The notes beneath the pieces are model-generated. The model ran no database searches. It had not been told where the DNA came from and was given only the letters and a program-made list of their open reading frames with translations. From NCBI GenBank assembly GCA_027559495.1, contig JAMXSV010000015.1:620001-684000 (forward strand): a DNA stretch of 64,000 nucleotides, read 5' to 3'. Of the stretch, positions 1 through 8,915 are shown in pieces (within the stretch, counting starts at the first letter, position 1; each line of letters opens with the position of its first letter). The DNA is from Aurifilum marmelostoma (taxonomy: Eukaryota; Ascomycota; Sordariomycetes; Diaporthales; Cryphonectriaceae). A program made the position numbers and the translations under genes.

Positions 1-76
1 GGGTATGGCATCAGGATGAGACATTCTCAAGGCAGCAGGCAGTACATAGTAGGAAGAAGTAAAGGAACACCCCCCC

Positions 77-113
<37 letters not shown>

Positions 114-2053
114 AGCTGCCGCAGATCAGTAAACACCACTGCAGCAACCAAACCTCCTCCCCCAAAACGGGACCACCCGGCGCCGTCAGATCCAAACAGG
201 GCTGAATGTAATAAGACGTAGACCGGCGGCGAGGCCGTGATCTGCAATGCAAATTCGTTTGCCGTACCATTGTCTTATTATCATCATTGTTTTATTTCAT
301 CATCACTTACTGGCCCAGTTACTCAGAAATGTTCTCATGTGTCCCCATGTTACCGTCTTTTTGTGCAGAGCCCACATGGCGTAGGCACATGCACAACCCT
401 GATGACTCCTCTTGTTTTTTTTTCTTCCTTCCTTCTTTTACTTATTCGGCGGTGACTGGATTTCTGACGTGCATGTGATGGGCGTGGCTTGGATATTTAC
501 GGCTTCCTGTCTTGGACAACCCGGATGACAAACTCGTACACCGTGCCTGCGCGTGGCTTAGATAATGTGCCTGTTGTAGGAATGGTAGGAATCCTATTGT
601 TTCCCTATTTTATGATTTGTTACGAGTGGTGTTCTGCTCTAACGCCTCGACACTGCTCCTCGCCGGATGTCTCGGGGCGGTGGTCGCCCCCCCCTCTCCC
701 CTCCCAAAATGGAAGCCTGAGGAAGGGCATGGACGAGCAGGTTGACCCGGAGCTCGCGAGAGCTGTCAGCAGAGGAGAGGAAGGGGGGGAGGGGGACCGT
801 AGAAAGAGAGAAGACAGAGAGAGAGACAGAGAGCCCCCCGTGTACCGAGGTCTTGATCGATCAGGTGCGCTGAAATTGGCAAAGTCGAACATATGTCACG
901 AACTCACGAACCTCTGCTATGGATAATGCCCACGAAGGAGCTGCAAACGAATCCTACCTCTCAAGTTAACCCCAGACCAATGCAACGGCAGCCCTATTGC
1001 GACCCACCCAGCTGGAAAATGTATATCACAGGTAATCTCGAAACCAGAATCCTTTCGAGCAAGCTTAGACCACGTAACTGTGCGCTCACTGGCCCGAGCA
1101 TACAGACAGGGACCAAAACAAATCATTGACCAACCTGCAGCAGCGCTCACGGGGGGGGGGGGGAGGGGGAGGGAGGCCCTACAGCAGGAGCCTAAGACCG
1201 CACCCTCAGCCCTACGCACCGACGATCATGTACCTTGTGGTGGGTGACACACACACTCAAGGATGGGACCGACAGCGCAAGCTCGCATTCTGAACCACCC
1301 GCCCACCCACCCAATTTTAGAAAAAAAAAAAAAAAAAAAAGAAAAGAAAAAAAATGCTGGGCGTGGTGGGCACTCTTACCATGCAGCTGGGGCTCCCAAT
1401 TCCGCCTTTCGTCTTACCAAAGCCCTTTTTCGAAGTGCCGCTTTCCTAGTAACCCACCCTAGACCCCCCCCCCCTCCCTGGTTGCCTGACTGTGATCACA
1501 AGCTCACCCTGCTTTGTCAACGCCCGTGGGGGGTGGAAACAGGGAGACTGAGCCGTTTTTGGCCCCAATGGGAACCCGGGAACGTGCGTCTGATACCACA
1601 TGGCGAGCAAGGGTGGCAATCCTCTTTTTCCTTCCTCCTACCTCACTCCTCCACCACCACTACCACCACTACGACTCCTACGGCAGACATGGCTAGGCCC
1701 AGGCTTTTCGGCGTGAGAGGAAGGCTCATACCCTTGAATCCTTACCATGTCATGGGGGAGGGGGGGTGGTGGGCGGCGGTGGGAGGCTGAGTGTCTGCCT
1801 GAGCCTGTGGCCCAAGGCGTGTGAGTCAACGGACTGGTTTTCCCGTAAGAAAAATCCAAAATGTACCTATTGGGGATTCCGCGCTTGGGGATTGGCGTTG
1901 GTTAGAAGCGAGGAGGATGAGGCTGACGTTTGTTTCCCATCCCGGGCTGGAACGGTACGGTAGACGACACAGCCAGCTGTAGATGTGTCTAGCTTCCAGG
2001 CAAACAGGCAATAATATGACTTCACACGCACACGAACCCTACTCTCTCCCAAG
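1..2053. other. gene-poor left edge
   Basis: No coding region is supported here. The stretch holds low-complexity DNA: a 30-nt A run at 79-108, a 13-nt G run at 1151-1163, a 20-nt A run at 1321-1340, and short CT- and GA-rich tracts. Reading frames are short, overlap on both strands and match nothing I know. The right end merges into the promoter of the small repeat protein. Confidence 0.6.
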
Positions 2054-2060
2054 TATATAA
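2054..2060 (+). promoter_or_regulatory. TATA box of the small repeat-protein gene
   Basis: A clean TATATAA lies about 185 nt before the ATG. It is followed by a CA-rich leader with stretches such as caaaacaaaac and accaaccaaccacacc, typical of 5' UTRs of strongly expressed fungal genes. The TATA plus the CA-rich leader is the main reason to believe the short downstream ORF is a real gene. Confidence 0.6.
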
Positions 2061-2240
2061 GGCCAGCACATCTCCTGCCTTGATTTCCAGTCCTTACTTC
2101 TCATCATCAACAGCATCATAAAGAGCCTCAATAAAACAAAACAAAACAAACTACAAGCCAAAACAAGACACTCCTATCAACTCACACTTCAACGCCACCA
2201 ACCAACCACACCACCAAACAAACCCACCCAGCAAATCACA

Positions 2241-2480
2241 ATGGCCGTCTACAGCACCAGCTTTGCCACCGAGCGTCCCATGCTCTACGGACGCAGCGGC
2301 TACAACAACAAGCCCAGCGGAGGGGACGACGACGACAAGAACCAGGGCCGGAGCGGCTACAACAACAAGCCCAACGGCGACGATGATGACAACAAGAACC
2401 ACGGCCGGAGTGGGTACAACTCCAAGCCCGACGGCTCAGACGACGACAAGGACAAGAAGAGGTCCTTCAACTTCGCCTAA
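2241..2480 (+). CDS. small protein built of three 19-residue tandem repeats
   Basis: This 79-residue single-exon protein is of unknown function. After a 16-residue head come three perfect-length copies of a 19-residue unit at residues 17-35, 36-54 and 55-73 (57 bp each, from 2289, 2346 and 2403). Each unit opens with GRSGYN-KP and runs into an acidic DDDD-K segment. The protein ends RSFNFA. It has no cysteine, signal peptide or membrane segment, and is very hydrophilic and predicted disordered. The ATG sits in a good context (cacaatggc) behind a TATA box and CA-rich leader. It could be a hydrophilin-like stress protein. It resembles RiPP precursors only in being repetitive: it lacks both the signal peptide and the dibasic Kex2 sites those have. 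Function is not assigned. Confidence 0.6.
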   Translation: MAVYSTSFATERPMLYGRSGYNNKPSGGDDDDKNQGRSGYNNKPNGDDDDNKNHGRSGYNSKPDGSDDDKDKKRSFNFA

Positions 2481-3001
2481 GAGCACAAACCACATCTCAT
2501 GTCGCCGCCCACCATCTTCACCCCCATCCCTCATGAGCGGCTGGCCAAGCACGGCGCCCCATTGTCGGCTCTCCGGCACGAGGCAAAACCTCATTTGTAC
2601 CAACACATCCAATTAGAGATAGAAGGCTCAGGCTAGATCCGGCGTTTCGGTTGTCACTTCACCGTCTTTCCCCACACACGACCCTGACTGGCAGCGGTCG
2701 GGGCCACAATACCGGCACGAACACCATTTTTTTGTCACTACACTTGTCTTTTCTGGAGGATCTGGAAAGGAATAGACGGATACAGTGGAACAACTAGACG
2801 AGCTCGCGGCTGCAAAGCCAGAAGAAGACCATGTACGATTTACAAACTTTTCTATGAATAGAAAGAGAGGTGGGGTCGAGGAGTGGAGCTGCTGGTGGTG
2901 ATGATCCACATTTATTTTTCTTTACCTAGAGAAGCAGAGGCGTAGGGCTGAGAACTAGGATGAGAGATAGATCAGCTCATAGCAATGTCATGAACATGAT
3001 C
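2481..3001. other. intergenic, convergent 3' ends
   Basis: This is the space between the 3' ends of the repeat-protein gene (+) and MSS1 (-). It presumably holds both 3' UTRs. I see no further gene. Confidence 0.5.
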
Positions 3002-4849
3002 TCATTTTCCTACACAGAACCTGCGATCCACTTTTTGTCAGTTCCTCCTTGCTTCGCCAACAGATTTGGGGGCCAAGGCGTAATACTTCTCAAAGATCAC
3101 CCCCAGAACCTCCTCCACGTCACCGGCTTCTCCCCGGCCGGTGATCCGTGCTAGGCAATCGCCTGCGCAACGGAGGTGCTCGGCTGCCAACACAATGTCG
3201 GGCTCATCGCCTGCACCCTCCTCACCTTTAGCATCTTGGTCTTCGTCTGTGGCTTCCCTCATGAATGCCTCGAGGTGCTCTCTGCACTGCGCCAACAGCT
3301 GCTGTTGCCTCTCCGTGCCGCCCAGCAACTCCTGCATATCCTCGGGGAGGGACGTCAGCCTCTCAAAGGAGCAGATAAGCTTCTGCGTCAGGTGGTGGAT
3401 ACCGCCAGGGTCCTTTTGCGAGGACAGAAGCGCCGCCGCGGCTGCCTTGCAAGAGATTGTTATGATAGTATCCGCTTCTGGAATCTGGTACTGGACAGGG
3501 GACTTGAACGTGCTCAGAAGATTGTCCAGCGTGGACTGGTCGACCGAGTCGGTTTTGTTCACGACCACGATGCGCTGTTCCACCTTCGCAGCCAGCTCCA
3601 GCGTTTCAGCGTCGTAGTTGAGAAATGCGACGCCCGCGTCATCTTTTTCGACGGAAGCCAAGACGATAATCACATCTGAATCCAGAGCCTTGAGCCTTGC
3701 CCTCTTAATGCCTTCCTCTTCGATGGCGCCGATGGCCGCGTCATCCTCCAGGGCACGAGTCCTGATGCCAGCTGTATCGGCAAAAGTGCAAAGATATCCT
3801 CCAATGTCGAGGCTGGCTTCGACGATATCTCTGGTCGTGCCAGCCTCTCGGGACACTATCGATGCCTCGCGGCCCACGATAAGATTCATCAGTGAGCTCT
3901 TGCCCACATTTGGCGGGCCAAGCAGTGCGATTCTGATGCCATTCTTGAGAAGTTCAGTCCTCTGGCCGGCAAGCTCATGCCGATCTATCGACGCTAGGAT
4001 ATGTTGCACCAGAGCCGTGACATTATGCAGGAGTTCACGAGGCGACTCGTCAAAGTGCTGATCTTCCGAGAAGTCTATCAGCGCCTCGATCTCGCCGCGA
4101 GCGAGGAGTAAATCCGCGCGCCAGGCGTCGTATGTCTGGCCTCTGAGCCCAGAATTCCCACGGACTGCTGCGCGCCGCTGTTGTTCTGTCTCCGCGGCCA
4201 GAACATCGCTCAGGGATTCCACCTGGGACAGGTCCAGCCTGTCGTTCAGAAAGGCCCGCTTGGTGAATTCACCTGGCTCAGCGTAGCGGATGAACTGCTG
4301 CCCAGCAGCGCTGGCACACCTCGGTATGGCCCCCAGTACGGCCTTGACGGTGGCAGGACCGCCGTGAACGTGCAGCTCGAGAACGTCCTCACCGGTAACC
4401 GTCTTGGGAGATGGGAGATACAGCGCCACGGCTTCAGAATCCAGAACGTGAGTCTTATCCGGCCGTTCAGGATCGTAGAGCGTCCTGACTGCTGCATACC
4501 TCGGCTTTGGAAGTTGTTTTCCAGGGCATAGGCTCTTGTATACGTCTTGACATGCTGGGCCTGACACGCGGATGACAGCGACGCCAGCCCGGCCCTGAGC
4601 AGATGACAAGGCGTATATGGTGTCGTGCTTGGATGGGCCGGTCATCACATCGAGGCCAGGTCTGCTCTGTCCATTGTGAAAAGCTGAGACCTGCGTAAGT
4701 CTCAAGACACCTGTGTAGCCATTTCGTCTCACAGGACACGCAAGCCGTGGACCAAATCCCACGACCTTAGTCGCAAGTACTGGTACAGTCCAAGAGACGT
4801 CTAGTGAGAAATGTCGAGCTCGAGACGCCGTTCGAGCACTCCAGGACAT
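3002..4849 (-). CDS. MSS1: mitochondrial tRNA modification GTPase (MnmE/TrmE family)
   Basis: MSS1 works with MTO1 to place the 5-carboxymethylaminomethyl-type modification on wobble uridine of mitochondrial tRNAs. The MnmE N-domain starts near residue 74. The G domain shows GPPNVGKSS (about 311-319), TTRD (338), DTAG (358) and NKTD (431), all intact. I place the start at 4849: the open frame extends upstream without another ATG, and this start gives an Arg/Ser-rich, acid-free N-terminus (MSWSARTASRARHFS) suited to mitochondrial import. I read it as complement(join(3002..3020,3087..4849)), 593 residues. The 66-nt intron has GTATTA at its donor, a CTGAC branch site and CGCAG at its acceptor. 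Its 19-nt last exon restores the family-defining C-terminus EKFCVGK with its functional cysteine. Without this splice the frame ends in a non-family tail at 3038. MSS1 is divergent from MAK16. Confidence 0.92.
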
Positions 4850-5250
4850 TGACGTGTCGTACGTTTCCACGAGGTCTCCTGTACACGTGTGTCGTCCTCG
4901 GCACAGGATTGTTGGGGTAGAAGATGGATCCGACAGCAGAGGGGAAAAGGTGTACTTGGTAGAATATGGGAGAGTCCAAATCTCAGACCCAATGGCAAAG
5001 CAGCAGTGGTGGTGCTAAGGGCCGTAAGTAGTGCTAAACAGCCTGCTGTGCTCCACTCAAAAATGCCGTCGCAAATCGCAGCGCAGGGATTAGTAGGCGA
5101 GCTGCGCTATCGATAAGGATTCCTCTGCAGACCGGGGTCTGAAGATTTTATTTTCTGAAGAGAGAAACCTCGAGTAGCCCAGCCTATCCCGCCTCCTCCT
5201 CCTCTGCAAGAACAAACGCCTTTGGCCATTCTCGCATTTCTCTGCCCACC
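4850..5250. promoter_or_regulatory. shared intergenic promoter of MSS1 and MAK16
   Basis: About 400 bp separate the two divergent start codons, so both genes must be driven from here. I see no TATA box. A CT-rich stretch (ccgcctcctcctcctctgc, near 5187) lies just before MAK16. No specific factor site is claimed. Confidence 0.5.
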
Positions 5251-6537
5251 ATGGCTTCCGACGAGATTGTCTGGTATGTGTTGCGCAATAAAACACATTT
5301 ATTCCAAGATCCCTCAACTAACGATTTTTTTTCTTTTTCAGGCAATACATCAACCAGAACTTCTGCGCATTCAAAATACGGTTCGCAGCCAGCCCTTGCC
5401 CCTCGATTTAGCGACGAATGGCTGACGACGTTCTACTTGAAGGACACCTAACAATCAGAAGCAGACCAACTTCTGCAGAAACGAATACAATGTGTATGTC
5501 TGGCTAGGATTTCGGTGATGAGAGATGTGCGCGGCCTGACTTGATTTCTCTAGCACCGGCCTCTGCAATCGGCAGTCCTGCCCCCTGGCCAACAGCAGAT
5601 ATGCCTCTGTCCGTCCACATCCCGACAAGCCCAGTGTCCTATACCTCTACATGAAGACCGTCGAGCGCGCGCACCTGCCGAATCGCATGTGGGAGAAGAT
5701 AAAGTTGCCATCAAACTATCAGAAGGCATTGGCGATGATTGACGAGAAGTTGATGTACGTGCTTACGCCCCCCCTCCCCCAACCCACTCACATTCGGTTT
5801 GGCCACACGGTATTGACTTTAGATACTACAACAGGTACTGGCCAGAATTTCTCAAGCACAAGGCAAAGCAACGACTTACCCGGCTTACCCAAGTCGCGAT
5901 CCGCATGCGCAAGATAGCCGCCGAGGAGGAGCGTCTAGGCGAGAAACTCGTGCCTAAGCTGGCGCCTAAGGTGAAACACCGAGAGGAGGCACGCGAGCGG
6001 AAGGCAGAGGCTGCGGCCAAGCTGGAGCGGACGATCGAGAGGGAGCTGCTCGAGAGACTACGACAGGGCGCCTACGGTGACCAGCCCCTCAACGTGTCAC
6101 AGAAGATCTGGGAGAAGGTGCTCAACGGCCTGGAGAAGGAGGGCCAGGGCGTGCGCGACAAGGACCTGGACGAGGGTATTGAGGATGAGGATGAGGAGGA
6201 TGAGTTCGAGAAGGAGCTTGAGGAGGAGGAGGAAGATGACGAGCTGGAGGGCAATGTCGAGTACGTCAGCGATCTCGAGGAAAGCGAGGACGACATTGCC
6301 GACATAGAGGACTGGATGGCCAGCGAAGAGGACGATGACGATGAAGAGGACGACAATGAGGAAGATGACAGCGAGGAAGACAGTGAGGAGGAGGCCACAA
6401 CGAAGAAGGGCAGCAAGGCCAAGGCGGGCGACAAACGGAAGAGAGGCCGTGTGGTGCGGATGAAGGGCCGGAAGAAGATAGAGCGCGAGATTGAGGAGGA
6501 GCCCGTCAGGGAGAAACTGGTCGTGTCGGACTGGTAG
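5251..6537 (+). CDS. MAK16: 60S ribosomal subunit assembly factor MAK16
   Basis: MAK16 is a nucleolar factor needed for pre-60S assembly. I read five exons: join(5251..5273,5342..5380,5443..5493,5554..5754,5835..6537), 338 residues. All phases agree, and introns carry CTGAC-type branch points. The N-terminus MASDEIVW is the family signature. Four conserved cysteines fall at about 16, 32, 42 and 47, within FCRNEYN and GLCNRQSCPLANSRYA. These are followed by LYMKTVERAH, NYQKAL and YWPEFLKHK...QRLTRL, as expected of the Mak16 domain. The C-terminal third is a long Asp/Glu-rich stretch followed by basic clusters (KRKRGR, KGRKK) typical of nucleolar proteins. Three of the four introns interrupt the first 45 codons, so the first three exons are only 23, 39 and 51 nt and simple ORF calling misses them. 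Confidence 0.95.
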
Positions 6538-7333
6538 GTTATGGGATGGTCACTTACCCGTTGACATGGCGGCGAGGCGTTGGCTGTAGGTGGGCGCATC
6601 CAGGAGCAAAAAAAGGGAAGAATTTTGGGCGTCATTCCGCAGCCCGGAGTAATGAAGCTATCCATACTGTCTTATGAATACCAACCTGTATCTAATTACG
6701 CAGAGCATCTGAATTCAGCGAGCCACAAAAGTCACAAGTTGTCCGTGATTGTGCTGTATTTTGGTTTAATTTCTTGTTTCGGCGGTGTGTCCCTAGTTTA
6801 TATTTCAGGGGCCAAGCTTGTCAACCCCCCAAGCTCCATTTCTAGGTGGAGGGGTCGCTTGCTTGGGCGGTCCGCCGCTTTCAACCTGACACAAGGCCAG
6901 AAGAGTCCAACGTCGGCTCCGATGCCTGACCTCCCTTAAACTTGGTTCTGTTCACTTTCCAGCCAACCTCACAATAACCAACCACCACCTCCTCCTCCTG
7001 GTTCACGAGATCTTCAGAGTAGACTTTACTCTCATTCGATGCAATCGCAGCGGACGACTACAATTGACAAAGATCCTCACACAAGCTCTCGAGCGAGCGC
7101 CAGACCCCATTGTCCAGTCACGTCCAGTCATTCCCAACCGCTTCCACTGATCATCCGAAGGCGACGAAACGAGATCTGAAGCAGGGCCGCGACGGCGGTC
7201 TTTAGGCGCATAGAACACTGCACAACACAGTCGCTGGCTGGTCATCTGACGAGTTTCGCTAGAGACTACATACAAACACCACACGAAAGCACTCACGCAT
7301 ACATACATACGTCCTTCACACAACGCATCCACC
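6538..7333. other. intergenic and promoter of the MSO1-like gene
   Basis: The stretch holds the 3' UTR of MAK16 and the promoter/5' UTR of the MSO1-like gene. The last 350 nt are CA/CT-rich with catacatacatac just before the start, as in fungal leaders. No ORF here looks coding. Confidence 0.5.
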
Positions 7334-8107
7334 ATGTCGTGGTACTCCAACATCGCCTCGCGCGTAAACAACTCCGTCTCCAGCTTGCAGCGCTCCGTCT
7401 TCAACAGCGAAGCCGACGGCGACACCGAAGACGACACGTACGTCTGCCGAGTGCTGCGCCAGCACTACACCGAGAAGGGCACCGGCCTCCCAGGCTGGCT
7501 GCCACCAGACCCTAGGGCGCCGCCCCCCACACCTGTCACTACCAACCCCGCTCTCAACTCGCGGTACGGCAACCTGCAGCCCAGCCCGAGCACCGGCGGA
7601 GGGCTCTCGTCGCTGTGGGACAAGAACCGCGCTGGTACGCCAGGACAACAGCCAGCAGCGGCCAGCGGTGTCAATGCCAGGAACCCCTTTGCACAGCGCA
7701 ACGCCGCCCTCTCGCCCGACCCGGGCGTGCAGGCACGGCCTGGCCTGCCGAGTCAGAGGTCAGGGAGCTACCAGACGACAGCGAGTGCGGGAAGCAGCAT
7801 ACAGGATCGGTTGAGGGGAAGGCTTGGGGGAGGCGCGAGGACGACGAGCCCGAGCAGCCCTAACAGCCCCTTCTCGCCGCCGCCGCCGCAGGGAGGAGGC
7901 GGCAGCGGAGGAGGTGGTGGTGGAAGCGAGGACTATGATCCGTACAGGGCAGGCACATATGGTGCTGCTTATACGCCGTCGTCACCTGGCGGCGCTGCGG
8001 CAGCCCCCGCGGGGTCTGGTGGAAGATGGGCTGGTGGGGGAGGCGGTGGTCTGCCTAGTGGGCCGAGGAGGATGGGTGGTTTGCCCAGTGGACCGAGGAT
8101 GAGATAG
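7334..8107 (+). CDS. MSO1: MSO1-like Sec1-binding exocytosis protein
   Basis: This single-exon gene encodes 257 residues. Residues about 1-60 match the Mso1 Sec1-binding domain: an amphipathic start (WYSNIASRVNNSVSSLQRS), then DGDTEDDT, VCRVLRQHYTEKG and GWLPPDP. In yeast, Mso1 binds the SM protein Sec1 and membranes at sites of vesicle fusion, promoting SNARE assembly in exocytosis. The remaining 200 residues are low complexity, rich in Pro, Gly and Ser, with glycine runs and a repeated GGLPSGPR near the C-terminus. Such tails are common in filamentous-fungal members. It lies upstream of GYP7 on the same strand, also a membrane-traffic gene. Co-regulation is not shown. Confidence 0.82.
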   Translation: MSWYSNIASRVNNSVSSLQRSVFNSEADGDTEDDTYVCRVLRQHYTEKGTGLPGWLPPDPRAPPPTPVTTNPALNSRYGNLQPSPSTGGGLSSLWDKNRAGTPGQQPAAASGVNARNPFAQRNAALSPDPGVQARPGLPSQRSGSYQTTASAGSSIQDRLRGRLGGGARTTSPSSPNSPFSPPPPQGGGGSGGGGGGSEDYDPYRAGTYGAAYTPSSPGGAAAAPAGSGGRWAGGGGGGLPSGPRRMGGLPSGPRMR

Positions 8108-8915
8108 TGGACAAGACTGTCCCTGGCAGGAGTTCGCGCTGTTGAGGGCGTACACTCACGGGAATTGTGAGAAGCAGCGTTGTGTTAGTTAACCTACGAT
8201 TTTCTCTTATCTGGTACGGATTCGATCGGGGCATAGGAGCATTCTGCAGCATTTGAGTTTGAATCAGTTTTCCTCGGCTGAGCAAGGAGTTCTGGGTAGG
8301 AGGCACAGCGGTATATAGATCTCGAGCGCTAAATGAATGCATCTTCATCACACATCTGTTCGCCTTTCGGTACCCAAGATTTCCGCGCCAAGGTCAATGG
8401 TGGACATCGTGGTCCCATGTCTGAGAAATATTTTGCAATACGCGGTCTTACTATGCACCTTTTGGACATCATCGGTTTCGAAGATAAGGCGGAAGAATTA
8501 TATCCAACCGAGACGTATTCAATCTGGAATGGTACCAACTGAACTTTGACAATGTTGCGCAGAGGCCGCGTGTCTGAGAGGCGAGGTGACTATGCGGGCC
8601 TACTTCAGTGGCATGATAGGCTCTACGGAAGCCACTTTCAGGGCCGCGGCGTGGCGATTTAGCGTCACATTTACAGTGCGTAATGCCCCTAGCCAACACG
8701 CGGACCAAGCTGGCCGCGGGGTAATACGCCCCCCGCCGCAGGCCTGCGTCACAGCTGCTCAGGTCAGTCGGCAGTGCCACAGCGGTGCCAGATGGACGCC
8801 ATCATATGATTGACCTTCCTTCCGAACTTCATCCCTCCCTCCTCTCACCAAATCACACGACTTCTTTCCTCTTTCCTCCCTTTCCTTTCCTACTGAAATC
8901 TTCTCACTAGACCTT
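8108..8915. promoter_or_regulatory. intergenic and promoter of GYP7
   Basis: No gene is supported here. The last 100 nt (about 8815-8915) are a dense pyrimidine tract (ccttcc, cctcccttt repeats) immediately before the GYP7 reading frame, the usual core-promoter look in filamentous fungi. A 69-codon open frame at 8333-8542 has no other support. Confidence 0.5.

Noticed and set aside
2241..2480. RiPP (dikaritin-like) precursor
   Set aside because: The repeats suggest it, but there is no signal peptide, no dibasic Kex2 sites between repeats, and no UstY-type gene nearby.
8333..8542. 69-codon frame between MSO1-like and GYP7
   Set aside because: It is matched by a frame of equal length on the opposite strand and has no promoter or motif support.
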